42,427 nt of DNA, taken from JAITWN01 sp964388175. GTDB lineage: Bacteria > Pseudomonadota > Gammaproteobacteria > SZUA-140. Shown here piece by piece: positions 16,544 through 24,373 of the stretch; positions within the stretch are counted from its first letter, which is position 1; every line of letters begins with the position of its first letter. Under the pieces are notes generated by a model. That model was not told the origin of the DNA and did no database searches. It saw only the letters and a list, made by a program, of their open reading frames with translations. Location: contig CAYLYS010000015.1 of the NCBI GenBank assembly GCA_964388175.1, positions 1 to 42,427 of the forward strand. The letters run 5' to 3'. Position numbers and translations under genes: made by a program.

Positions 16544-18348
16544 GCGCATTCGCCCCGCTCTGGCAGGCGGCGCTGGCCCGTCCGAAGGCGGATTTCCTGG
16601 TCACGCCGCAGGGTCGTTACAGCTATGCCGATCTGACCGCGGCGGTGGAAAGGGCCTGCGGTATCTTTGACGCGCAGGGCGCCGCGCCAGGCGCAAGGGT
16701 TCTGATCGCCACCCGGGACGAATTCGCGGCGGTCTCGCTTTTTCTGGGAGCGCTGCTTCATGGCATCGTGCCGGTGCTGCTGGCGAGCGATACTCGCGCC
16801 GGTCGTGCCGCCCGGATCGCCGAGGAAACCGAGTGCGTCGCGATCTATGCCGATCCGGCGATTGCCGAAACATGGGTGCTGGATCGGCCGCTGGGGCTGA
16901 TCCAGCCGGCAGCAAGCCGGCGCTGGCCTTTTGGCAGTGGGAAAACCGGCTGGTCCATCGCCGGGGTGGAGGCCGGACCGGCCGCCCCGCGCCTGGCGCA
17001 GACGCCGGAAGACACCGCCTATCTGCTGTTCACTTCAGGCACCACGCAGGCGCCGACCGGCGTGGTCATTTCACGGAGCAACCTGCTGGCCAATCTGGCA
17101 ACGGTGGGGAACGTGCTGCGCCTCCGCGAAGGGTCGCGGCTCTTCAACGACATGGTGCTCGCCCATGCCGACGGGCTGATCCAGGGACCGATCCTGGCCT
17201 TTGCCCGCGGCGCGACGGTGGTGCGCGCGGGGGGCTTCGCGCTCGACCGGCTCGAGGACTGGCTGAACACGGTGCGCCGCGAATCCTGCACGCATTTCAT
17301 CACCGTGCCCACGGTCTGGTCGCTGATCGACCGCTATGCGCAGCACGACGATTACTTCGATGCGCCGGAGATGGAGCTTCTCGCGTCATGCGCAGCGCGG
17401 CTCGATGCCGCGCTGTGGAACCGGATCGAAAACCGTTTCGGCCACCCGCTGATCAATGAATACGGGCTGACCGAGACGGTGATGTCGGCGCTTTATGCGG
17501 GCTCCTTTGAGGGGCCAAGTGATGGGCCAGATGCCGGACTGGGAGCGAAAGGAACCATCGGTCGGCCGATCGATTGCAGGGCGCGTATCGAGCCGTTGTC
17601 TGCCGACGCGCCCGACAGCGGAGAGTTGCAGCTGTCGGGCGACAACGTCTTTCCGGGATACTGGCGCAATCCCGAGCGGACGGCCGCGGCCTTTACCGCG
17701 GATGGCTGGCTGCGCACCGGCGACATCGTGCGCGAGCGCGCGGATGGTGGCTTCGATTACCTGGGCCGGATCAAAACGATCATCAACAGTGGCGGCTTGC
17801 TGATCCGTCCCGAAGAGATCGACGAGGCGATGCTTGCCCATGCTCTGGTTACCGCGGCGGCGACGGTCGGTCTCGCCGATGAGGAATTCGGCGAGGTGGC
17901 GGTGACGGCGGTGGAGGTTTCGGCCGCCGTTGACGAAGCCACCCTGGCTGCCCATGCGGCAGGCCGGCTGGAACGGCTGAAGCTTCCGCGAAGGATTTTC
18001 ATCATCGACCGGATTCCGCGCGGTCTGTCGGGCAAGGTTCAGATGAGGGAACTTGCGTCGCTGCTGGGCGGGATGATGCAGGCGCGGCGGCCGGACGACA
18101 GATCGTCGGGTGAAGGTGATCACACGGCAGCCATCATCGTCGTTGCGGCCGAGGTATTCCGTTGCGATCCGACTGAACTGACGCCGCAATCCGGGCCCGA
18201 TGATATCGCCGCATGGGACAGTTTCAACCACATGACCTTGCTGGTGGCGGTGGAGCAAGCTTTCGGCATCCATATCCCCTTGCGCAGGGCGACGAGTATC
18301 CGGCATCTGTCCGATCTGATCACGGCTGTCGCCGAAGCCCGTAAATGA
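16540..18348 (+). CDS. Adenylation domain fused to acyl carrier protein (DltA-DltC-like)
   Basis: Activates a carboxylic acid with ATP and loads it on its own carrier domain. 602 residues. The ANL domain spans about 1-510: TSGTTQAPTG (165-174, with Thr replacing the usual Lys), NEYGLTE (306-312), LRTGD (391-395), hinge region GRIKTI (409-414) and catalytic K499 in LSGKV. The carrier domain spans about 525-602, with phosphopantetheine Ser S561 in WDSFNHM. In dlt operons these are two genes. Segment AHADG (208-212) lies where DltA has the Asp that binds the D-Ala amino group, and it looks more like acyl-CoA-synthetase-type enzymes, so the substrate may lack an alpha-amino group. ATGA overlaps on both sides. 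Confidence 0.85.
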   Translation: MSAFAPLWQAALARPKADFLVTPQGRYSYADLTAAVERACGIFDAQGAAPGARVLIATRDEFAAVSLFLGALLHGIVPVLLASDTRAGRAARIAEETECVAIYADPAIAETWVLDRPLGLIQPAASRRWPFGSGKTGWSIAGVEAGPAAPRLAQTPEDTAYLLFTSGTTQAPTGVVISRSNLLANLATVGNVLRLREGSRLFNDMVLAHADGLIQGPILAFARGATVVRAGGFALDRLEDWLNTVRRESCTHFITVPTVWSLIDRYAQHDDYFDAPEMELLASCAARLDAALWNRIENRFGHPLINEYGLTETVMSALYAGSFEGPSDGPDAGLGAKGTIGRPIDCRARIEPLSADAPDSGELQLSGDNVFPGYWRNPERTAAAFTADGWLRTGDIVRERADGGFDYLGRIKTIINSGGLLIRPEEIDEAMLAHALVTAAATVGLADEEFGEVAVTAVEVSAAVDEATLAAHAAGRLERLKLPRRIFIIDRIPRGLSGKVQMRELASLLGGMMQARRPDDRSSGEGDHTAAIIVVAAEVFRCDPTELTPQSGPDDIAAWDSFNHMTLLVAVEQAFGIHIPLRRATSIRHLSDLITAVAEARK

Positions 18349-19166
18349 CGGGCCGCCGTCTGGCCATGATCTGGGGGGTTGCCGTTGCCCTTGCCTTGGT
18401 GCTGGCCTTGGCTCTGGTCGGCGCGCTGGGCATCAGAGCGCCTGCTCTCACCGATCAGCTTGCCCGCTTGGCGGATTCCGGCCCGCGGAACATCTTCATC
18501 GGGTCATCGCTGATGGAAGCGGCCATTCCGCCAAGGTCGGGGACGGAGGCGCCGCTGGGTTTCCCGCATCAGAGATTCAGCATTCGTGGCATAGACGAGC
18601 ATCGTCTGCTGATGATGGCGGAGGCGGCCGCTTCACGCGCCGATACGATCTTCATCGAAGCGGGGTCTCTGCTGCTGGAATTTGGTCCGCCGTCAGCAGC
18701 GTGGCCCGCTTCGGCAATCTTCGATTTTTCCGACCGGGTCCGCGATGAAGTGAACTCCGTATGGCGAACCAGACGCCTCGATCTGCAGCGTGAAGGTCAA
18801 TATCTTGAACAGGCGTATGACATCGAAGCCGACCTTGCTGCCGGTCCGGCCGATGAACCGCGGCTGCGCACTCCCGCGGCGATGGATCGCTGGCGCGATC
18901 TTGCGCTCATCATGGCGGAAAAGGGCGGCAGGCTGATCCTGCTGGATTTCCCGCGATCGGAAACGGCGGCATCCCGCCTCGATGACGAAATGCGGGATGG
19001 CTTGCCGCTTTTGGTGCGTGGACTCGCGCGTGAACTGGATGTGGCGCTTTTTCAGCCCGCACCTTTCTGGAGCGATGACCATTTCGCGGATCGTGCGCAT
19101 ATGAACGCTCGCGGGCGTGAGAGATATCTGCGCGAGTTGCGGGCCTGGCTGATGGCCGGACATTGA
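18345..19166 (+). CDS. Membrane-anchored SGNH-like acyl-transfer protein (DltD-like role)
   Basis: 273 residues. One N-terminal helix (about 7-30) anchors an extracytoplasmic domain. GSS at 53-55 can supply the nucleophilic Ser, and D249/H252 in FADRAHMN the Asp and His, the SGNH layout also found in DltD and in the AlgJ/AlgX proteins that partner MBOAT enzymes. It is shorter than DltD (about 400 residues). By position it would pass the acyl group from the membrane relay to the acceptor polymer, or hydrolyse it. Starts by ATGA overlap with the fusion gene. Family placement is by motif and context, not by clear overall similarity. Confidence 0.65.
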   Translation: MTGRRLAMIWGVAVALALVLALALVGALGIRAPALTDQLARLADSGPRNIFIGSSLMEAAIPPRSGTEAPLGFPHQRFSIRGIDEHRLLMMAEAAASRADTIFIEAGSLLLEFGPPSAAWPASAIFDFSDRVRDEVNSVWRTRRLDLQREGQYLEQAYDIEADLAAGPADEPRLRTPAAMDRWRDLALIMAEKGGRLILLDFPRSETAASRLDDEMRDGLPLLVRGLARELDVALFQPAPFWSDDHFADRAHMNARGRERYLRELRAWLMAGH

Positions 19167-19186
19167 CCGGGGCCCGACATTGACCG
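19159..19186 (+). repeat. 11-bp direct repeat at the SGNH/MBOAT junction
   Basis: gacattgaccg occurs at 19159-19169 and again at 19176-19186. The first copy holds the SGNH stop and the second the MBOAT TTG start. A 17-bp tandem duplication would explain why this junction, alone in the operon, has no overlap. Confidence 0.6.
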
Positions 19187-20247
19187 ATCTGGCGCTCGTC
19201 TTCACGCTGCTGTCGCTGCTTTCTGCCCTGACGGTGCTCTTGCTGCCGCGACGGTTCGCCGGTCCTGTGGTCATTCTGTCGGGGGCGGGCGGGCTGGCGA
19301 TCTGCGCCCCCGCGTCGCTTCTGTGGCTGGCGGCACTGATCCTGCTGGTGCGGGGGGCCGCGCTCTGGGGCGACCGGCAAGGCAAGCGCGATTTTCCGAC
19401 CGCTCTCGTCACGCTCGTCGCTGTCGCCGCGCTGCTGATCCTGCGCGAGGTGCCGGGCATCGTCTGGATCGGCGGTGCGTATTTCACCCTGCGCAATCTT
19501 CATGTGCTGCTCGACTGGTGGCAGGGGCGCTATCCGATGCCGAGCCTGCCCGCGCTGTTGCGCTACAATTTTTTCCTTCCTGTTCTGGTCGCGGGTCCGA
19601 TCCACCGTTTTCCGAACTTCCAGCGCGAATGGGACCGCCGTCGGGCCAGTGTGCAGGATATCGGTTCCGGTGCCGAGAGAGTGCTGCTGGGTTTTGTCGT
19701 ATGCGTCATCCTGGGTGGCTGGATACTGGGCGAGGCGATAGCCTCGCTGCAAGACGATCCGTCTTCCGGTTTCTGGCATCAATGGGCGATTTCGGCGCTG
19801 GAATGGGTGTATCTCTATTTCGTATTTGCGGGGTTGAGCGCGATTGCGATCGGCATCGCGCAAATGATGGGGCTGCGCATCGAAGAGAATTTCAACCGGC
19901 CCTGGCAGGCGCGTAACCTGGTCGAGTTCTGGTCGCGCTGGCACATGACGCTTTCAGGCTGGTGCCGCGACTATATCTACAAGCCCGCCGCCGCCGCGAC
20001 CCGATCCCCGGTGCTCGGCGTTCTGGCGGCAATGCTGGTGCTCGGGCTCTGGCACGAAAGCTCGCTTTACTATGTAATGTGGGCCATGTGGCAGACAGCG
20101 GGTATCGTCGGATCGCATCTTCTGGCGCGTCGGATGCCGCCATTGCCCGCCATGCTGGGGCGGTTCGTCGGGCCGGTGCTGGTGCTGGGCTGGCTTTCCC
20201 TGGCGTGGCCCGTTCTGTCCATGCTTGCGCCGCGAGGGATGCCATGA
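19180..20247 (+). CDS. MBOAT-family membrane O-acyltransferase (DltB/AlgI-like, compact)
   Basis: Polytopic membrane acyltransferase that would take the acyl group from the carrier protein on the cytoplasmic side and export it. 355 residues, short beside DltB (about 400) and AlgI (over 450). Diagnostic motifs: AGPIHRFPNF (138-147), FNRPW, EFWSRWHMTLSGW (249-261) and the catalytic His H292 in LGLWHES. The start is TTG at 19180; no better ATG exists near the N-terminus. About nine hydrophobic segments. Overlaps the small gene that follows by ATGA. Confidence 0.88.
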   Translation: MTDLALVFTLLSLLSALTVLLLPRRFAGPVVILSGAGGLAICAPASLLWLAALILLVRGAALWGDRQGKRDFPTALVTLVAVAALLILREVPGIVWIGGAYFTLRNLHVLLDWWQGRYPMPSLPALLRYNFFLPVLVAGPIHRFPNFQREWDRRRASVQDIGSGAERVLLGFVVCVILGGWILGEAIASLQDDPSSGFWHQWAISALEWVYLYFVFAGLSAIAIGIAQMMGLRIEENFNRPWQARNLVEFWSRWHMTLSGWCRDYIYKPAAAATRSPVLGVLAAMLVLGLWHESSLYYVMWAMWQTAGIVGSHLLARRMPPLPAMLGRFVGPVLVLGWLSLAWPVLSMLAPRGMP

Positions 20248-20399
20248 CGCCGCTTTATCGCCGCCTTGAACGACATATGCCGCCGCTCCTGGCGCAACTC
20301 AGCCTCGTGGCGATCTATGCCTTTCTGCTGTTCGCGATCATCATGCTGATCGGCAAGGATCAGCAGGCGATCCACTATATCGACGCGGGTGTGCGATGA
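20244..20399 (+). CDS. 51-residue single-helix protein, DltX-like position
   Basis: A small gene easily missed by annotation. The product has a basic N-terminus (MTPLYRRLERHM), one helix (about 17-37) and a short tail ending AIHYIDAGVR with Tyr Y45. ATGA overlaps at both ends (with MBOAT and the dehydrogenase) argue strongly that it is translated. In dlt operons the 45-55 residue DltX has the same layout, binds the MBOAT/SGNH pair and has a conserved C-terminal Tyr motif. No detailed sequence match to DltX can be claimed, so the assignment rests on size, topology and place. Confidence 0.7.
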   Translation: MTPLYRRLERHMPPLLAQLSLVAIYAFLLFAIIMLIGKDQQAIHYIDAGVR

Positions 20400-21487
20400 G
20401 CGGCGCGCTGCGCATTCTGGTGATCGGCGCCAGCTATGGCGCCCTGATCGCGGCCCGCGTCGCGCTGGCGGGCCATCGGCTTACCCTGGTCGGGCATGCG
20501 CATGAGCTCGATGCCATGCGCCGCCATGGCGCGCTCATCGACATGCCGTTCCGCGACCCGCCGCAGCGTCACAGCCTGCGCTTCACGGCCCGTGACGGGA
20601 TCTGCCCGGATACCGCGGACTGGGGCCTGAGCCTGCCCGCCGACGCCCGGCCCGAGGATCATGATCTGGCCTTTCTCGTGGTGCAGGAGCCCCAGGCCGC
20701 CGCGCCCGCGCTGCTGGAACTGTTCGAACGCATCGCCGCCGCGCGCCTGCCGCTGGTATCGCTGATGAATCTTGCGCCGCTGTCCTATCTGAACCGCATC
20801 AGCGCCTTTGACGAAGTGGATTTCCACGGCGTTCATGCAGCGACCGAAGCCTGGCGGATACTCGACGGGGTTCCGCAGACGCTCGCCAGCCCCGACGCCC
20901 AGGCGGTGCGACCCGACCCGGCACAGCCGCAGAATCTGCGGGTGACGCTGGCCACCAATTTCAAATGCGCGCCGTTCGACGATGCCGCGGCGCAGCGCCT
21001 GCTGCTGCGTCTCGCCCGGGATATCGATGCCACCAGAATCGATTTGGGGATCGATCTGGGAGGACGACAGGTCCCCGTTCCGGTCCGGCTGGTGCCGACG
21101 GAATCGATCTATACGCCATTCGCCAAAGTGCCGATGCTGATCACGGGAAACTTTCGCTCGGTCGGCCGGGACAGTGAGATTCCGATTCGCGATGCGGTCT
21201 GGCAAGATCCGGCGCGCAGCCGGGAGATCTACGATTGGGTGCGTGATCTGATCATATCCCGCGGCGCTTCGCCCGAGGTTTTCGTTCCCTTCGACCGCTA
21301 TGCCGAGGCTGCCCGCGCATTGACCCTGCCTTCGTCCGCCGCGCGGGCGCTGGCCGGCGGCGCCGTGCGGATCGAGCGGGCAGACCTTTTCGTGCGGGCG
21401 CTGGCTGGAGCGGACACGACCGTGCATGACGGCCTGACCGAGATCATCGGCACGATCGAGGACCGTCTGCTGCGCAATCGTGCCTGA
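20396..21487 (+). CDS. Rossmann-fold dehydrogenase, divergent ketopantoate reductase-like
   Basis: 363 residues. The N-terminal nucleotide-binding motif is VIGASYGALIAARVALAGH (9-27), followed by a GHAHELDAMRRHG segment like the RGxHxxAIxxxG stretch of ketopantoate reductases, which suggests NADP. The usual QNG motif of that family is missing (MNL instead), and the C-terminal half does not resemble PanE clearly, so the substrate differs. Possibly it makes or recycles a 2-hydroxy acid for the adenylation domain, which is inference from the operon. Start by ATGA overlap; last gene of the block. It converges with the Kelch gene over a 45-bp gap with no clear terminator. Confidence 0.6.
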   Translation: MSGALRILVIGASYGALIAARVALAGHRLTLVGHAHELDAMRRHGALIDMPFRDPPQRHSLRFTARDGICPDTADWGLSLPADARPEDHDLAFLVVQEPQAAAPALLELFERIAAARLPLVSLMNLAPLSYLNRISAFDEVDFHGVHAATEAWRILDGVPQTLASPDAQAVRPDPAQPQNLRVTLATNFKCAPFDDAAAQRLLLRLARDIDATRIDLGIDLGGRQVPVPVRLVPTESIYTPFAKVPMLITGNFRSVGRDSEIPIRDAVWQDPARSREIYDWVRDLIISRGASPEVFVPFDRYAEAARALTLPSSAARALAGGAVRIERADLFVRALAGADTTVHDGLTEIIGTIEDRLLRNRA

Positions 21488-21532
21488 CTGCGCAAGCCGA
21501 TAATGTTCGGCCGGGATACCTCAGGCTGATCT

Positions 21533-22954
21533 TCAAGGCGAGGCCGACGGCGTCATGTTCTCCACGAAGAGGATGCGCTCGAAGCTGCGCTCCAGCGCGC
21601 GGCTGTAGAAATTCTCCATCGGCGTGCCGCGGCTGTAGTGTATGCGCTGGCCCGGCAGGTATTCACCCTGCGGACCCGCGATCCATTGTGCGCCGGCGGG
21701 CCCATCGACGCGCAGATAGGTATAGACGCTCGCCTGTATCACCTCGAGCACCGTGCCCTCGTGCGGCATGTCCTCCTCTTCATCGCGCATCATCTCGGCC
21801 ATCAGGCGCGCGTTCAGGTGCGCCGTCGCTTCCTGTTCGCTGGCCCGGAAGCCGAGTGTGCCGTCGTCGCCGCGTTCGGCGTATTCGACCGTCCGAAAAT
21901 AGCCGTCACGATTGGCGCCGCCGACCAGATAGATGCCCTTGCCGTGCGTGAAGACGCCGAAGTTGGCGCGCGGTGAGGGCAGATCGGTGTCCGCGCGCCA
22001 GGCGCGCGGCACGCCGTTTTCATCGATGAAGGCGCTTTCCACCGCATCGACATAGACCGGTCCGTCGAGACCGCCGAGAGCATAAAGCGCATCGCCGATG
22101 CGGGCAGCGCCGAGTGCGTAGCGGCCGCGCGTCATCGGCGCCGCCGTCTGCCAGCGCAGCGCGGCGCCGTTGCCGTCGGTGCGCGCGTATTCGACCGCGG
22201 CGATGCCCACGCCTTCCTTTTCGGCATGACCGCCGATCACGTAGATGATGCCGTCGCCGCTTTCCACCTCGTTGACGTAGCGCGGGATGGTCGTCTTTTC
22301 GGTTTCGAGGCGAAACGGCCCGAGCTTGCCGTCGGGCAGGATCTCGGCGCGTTCGACGCTGTCGAGCAGGATGCCGCCGAAGCCGCCGATGGCGTAGAGA
22401 AAGCGCCCGCTCAACGCCAGCTTGACGCAACGGCGCGGATGGATGAGGCTGACGTCGAGGCGCTCCCAGGAGGCGAGGCGACCGTCGGCGCGGATCGCCG
22501 CGCGCTCGATCGACCGCAGCAGATTCTTGCCGCCGTCACCGTTGCCGCCGCCGGCGATATAGATGTAACCGCCGGATACCACGGCGTCGAAAAAGCCGCG
22601 CTCTTCGCGGATCGGCGCCATCGGTTCCCAGGGCGCCAGCGTCCCGTCGGCGAGGATGCGCGCCGATTCCACGGATTTCAGGAAGCGCGTGCCGTCGATG
22701 CCGCCGATGGCGTAAACGCGGTCACCGGCGGTGACGATGGCGGCGCCGGCGCGGGCGGTGTTCATCGGCGCCAGTTCGCGCCAGCCCGCTACCCAGACCT
22801 GCTCCTGAATCTGGATCTGTTCCTGAGTTTGTACCTGGGTCTGTACCTGGGCGAGGAGCGCCGGCGGCGCCAGATGGAGCCCGAGCGTCAGCAGTGCCAG
22901 GAGGGTGCCGCGGCCGAAGTGCGGACGATTCACGGTATGGCATGGATATTTCAT
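21533..22954 (-). CDS. Exported Kelch beta-propeller protein with C-terminal NrfJ-like domain
   Basis: 473 residues. A signal peptide (cut near ALLAQ, residue 36) is followed by a Gln-rich VQTQVQTQEQ linker and then Kelch-type repeats from about 60 to 360, each with the YAIGG or YLVGG mark (for example VYAIGGIDG, LYAIGGFGG, IYVIGGHAE, LYALGGLDG). The last 80 residues (from GTVLEVIQASVYTYLRVD) look like the NrfJ-related domain often found in periplasmic proteins. The function is unknown; substrate or protein binding in the periplasm is likely. The start could instead be the GTG at 22933, since neither has a clear ribosome site. Confidence 0.7.
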   Translation of the reverse strand: MKYPCHTVNRPHFGRGTLLALLTLGLHLAPPALLAQVQTQVQTQEQIQIQEQVWVAGWRELAPMNTARAGAAIVTAGDRVYAIGGIDGTRFLKSVESARILADGTLAPWEPMAPIREERGFFDAVVSGGYIYIAGGGNGDGGKNLLRSIERAAIRADGRLASWERLDVSLIHPRRCVKLALSGRFLYAIGGFGGILLDSVERAEILPDGKLGPFRLETEKTTIPRYVNEVESGDGIIYVIGGHAEKEGVGIAAVEYARTDGNGAALRWQTAAPMTRGRYALGAARIGDALYALGGLDGPVYVDAVESAFIDENGVPRAWRADTDLPSPRANFGVFTHGKGIYLVGGANRDGYFRTVEYAERGDDGTLGFRASEQEATAHLNARLMAEMMRDEEEDMPHEGTVLEVIQASVYTYLRVDGPAGAQWIAGPQGEYLPGQRIHYSRGTPMENFYSRALERSFERILFVENMTPSASP

Positions 22955-22968
22955 ATCATTATGTCCAG

Positions 22969-23628
22969 ATGAGACGCTTGTTCAAAATCACCCTGCTGCC
23001 GCTCCTGCTCGGCCTGTTGCTGCTGGGCATGCTGTTTTCGGCCTGGCTCTATACCTATCAGCGCCTCACCCACGAGACGCTGATCGCCGAGCTCAGCTTC
23101 GAGCGCATCGGCGAGCAAGTGTATCGCGCCAGCATCGCCAGCGGCGACCTCTGCCGCGTCGAACTCTACCAGCTCCACGGCGATCAGTGGCGCCTCGAGG
23201 CGCAGTTCATCAAATGGAAGTACTGGGCCAATCTGCTTGGTCTCGACGGCATGTACCGCCTCGACCGCATCGAAGGCCGCTACCGCGACGTCGGGGAGCA
23301 GAATGCGCGGCCGACCGTCGCCTATGCCCTGCCACGCGAAACCGCCATCGACATGCTCGATGTCGCCGAGGCCTTGGGGCGGTTGAATTTCCTGCTCGAT
23401 GCCAGCTATGGCAGCTCGACTTTTCACCACATCGATACCGATACCGTGTACCGCGTCTACAAGACGCAGACCGGGTTGATGACGCGCACCGCACCCCGCC
23501 CGCCGGCGCCGCCGTCCGGCGGATCACTATTGATCGATATCGATCGCGCCTGCGGTAATCAGGCGGGCTGGTGGGCGGTGGCCTCGCGCTGGGCGGACGA
23601 CAGGCTGCGCAGTACCTATCGGCGCTGA
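22969..23628 (+). CDS. Membrane-anchored protein of unknown function
   Basis: 219 residues with one N-terminal helix (about 6-27, LLPLLLGLLLLGMLF) and a periplasmic domain with a conserved-looking WRLEAQFIKWKYWANLLGLDGMYRLDRIEGRY stretch, here split by residue numbers about 72-105. Similar proteins are sometimes labelled multidrug-efflux related without proof. A start at 22942 is also possible; it lies only 14 bp from the divergent Kelch start, so the two share a very short promoter region. Confidence 0.55.
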   Translation: MRRLFKITLLPLLLGLLLLGMLFSAWLYTYQRLTHETLIAELSFERIGEQVYRASIASGDLCRVELYQLHGDQWRLEAQFIKWKYWANLLGLDGMYRLDRIEGRYRDVGEQNARPTVAYALPRETAIDMLDVAEALGRLNFLLDASYGSSTFHHIDTDTVYRVYKTQTGLMTRTAPRPPAPPSGGSLLIDIDRACGNQAGWWAVASRWADDRLRSTYRR

Positions 23629-23647
23629 GCCGTGTGCGGCGTCGCGC

Positions 23648-24373
23648 TCAATAGCGCAGCCGGATCACCGCGTGGACGCCGGCGCTGAGCTGGCTGGTGC
23701 CGGGGTCGCCGGCGACGATGCTGTCCTCCTTCATCATCATCGCGGCGCGCGCCACGTACAACGGCGCAGGTGGCGAGGCGCCGCCGTCGAGGCGCAGCTG
23801 CACGATGTCGTAGCCGGTGGCGCCCAATTCCGTGACGATCAGATCGGCGCGCGCCTTGAAGGCGCCGAGCGCATCTTCGACCAACCCCGTTTCCAGCTGG
23901 CGGTTCTTCTCCGGCGAGACCATATAGCCGAGCGAGCGCAGCAGCAGGCGGTCCTGCAGCGCACCGAGCAGGCGATGGATGGTGTCGGCGTCGCGGCTTT
24001 CCAGGATCAGCTCCTGCTCGGCGCGCCAGCGCGTGACGCGGCGTTCTTCGTAGATCGGAAAAGTCTGATAGTTGCCGCTGCGCACCTGCACGGCCTGCTG
24101 TGCCTTGGCGTCGCGCAGCGCACTCGCCATGGTGCGGTTGATGTCCTCGGCGAGGCGGGCGATGTCGACGTTTTCCTTGCTCGCGACCATCACCGCGCGC
24201 ACCACGTCGTTGTCCGCCTCGCGGCCGACCTGGACGTTGAATTCGATGCGATGAAGCGAATCTTCCTCGGCGCGCGCGGGCGCGGCGCCGAGCAGCAGGG
24301 TGAGCGCCAGCATGCCCGCTGCCGCACCGGCCAGTTTTCTTGCCATCGTGGATCGAGCGTTTTTCTTTTTCAT
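23648..24373 (-). CDS. SIMPL domain (DUF541) periplasmic protein
   Basis: 241 residues with a signal peptide (about 1-34, ending APARAEE) and a SIMPL/DUF541-like domain: the RADLIVTELGATGYDIVQLRLDG stretch (about 176-198) and repeated alpha-beta units. Family members are periplasmic or surface proteins of poorly known role, some tied to oxidative stress. The ATG at 24373 overlaps the stop of the YyaL-like gene (ATGA), and GGAGG precedes it within that gene's 3' end. Confidence 0.65.
   Translation of the reverse strand: MKKKNARSTMARKLAGAAAGMLALTLLLGAAPARAEEDSLHRIEFNVQVGREADNDVVRAVMVASKENVDIARLAEDINRTMASALRDAKAQQAVQVRSGNYQTFPIYEERRVTRWRAEQELILESRDADTIHRLLGALQDRLLLRSLGYMVSPEKNRQLETGLVEDALGAFKARADLIVTELGATGYDIVQLRLDGGASPPAPLYVARAAMMMKEDSIVAGDPGTSQLSAGVHAVIRLRY

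Larger units (their letters stand above)
15875..21487 (+). other. Six-gene dlt-like surface-acylation operon (candidate island)
   Basis: Six genes in one direction. Four of five junctions are ATGA overlaps and the fifth is a 13-bp gap made by a small duplication. The set is acyltransferase, adenylation-ACP fusion, SGNH protein, MBOAT, one-helix microprotein, Rossmann dehydrogenase. Known dlt systems use DltA, DltC, DltB, DltX and DltD to move D-alanine across the membrane to a surface polymer; all five functional classes are here. The wording of the proteins looks alphaproteobacterial to me, unlike the flanks, which suggests transfer; no integrase or tRNA is adjacent. Confidence 0.65.
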
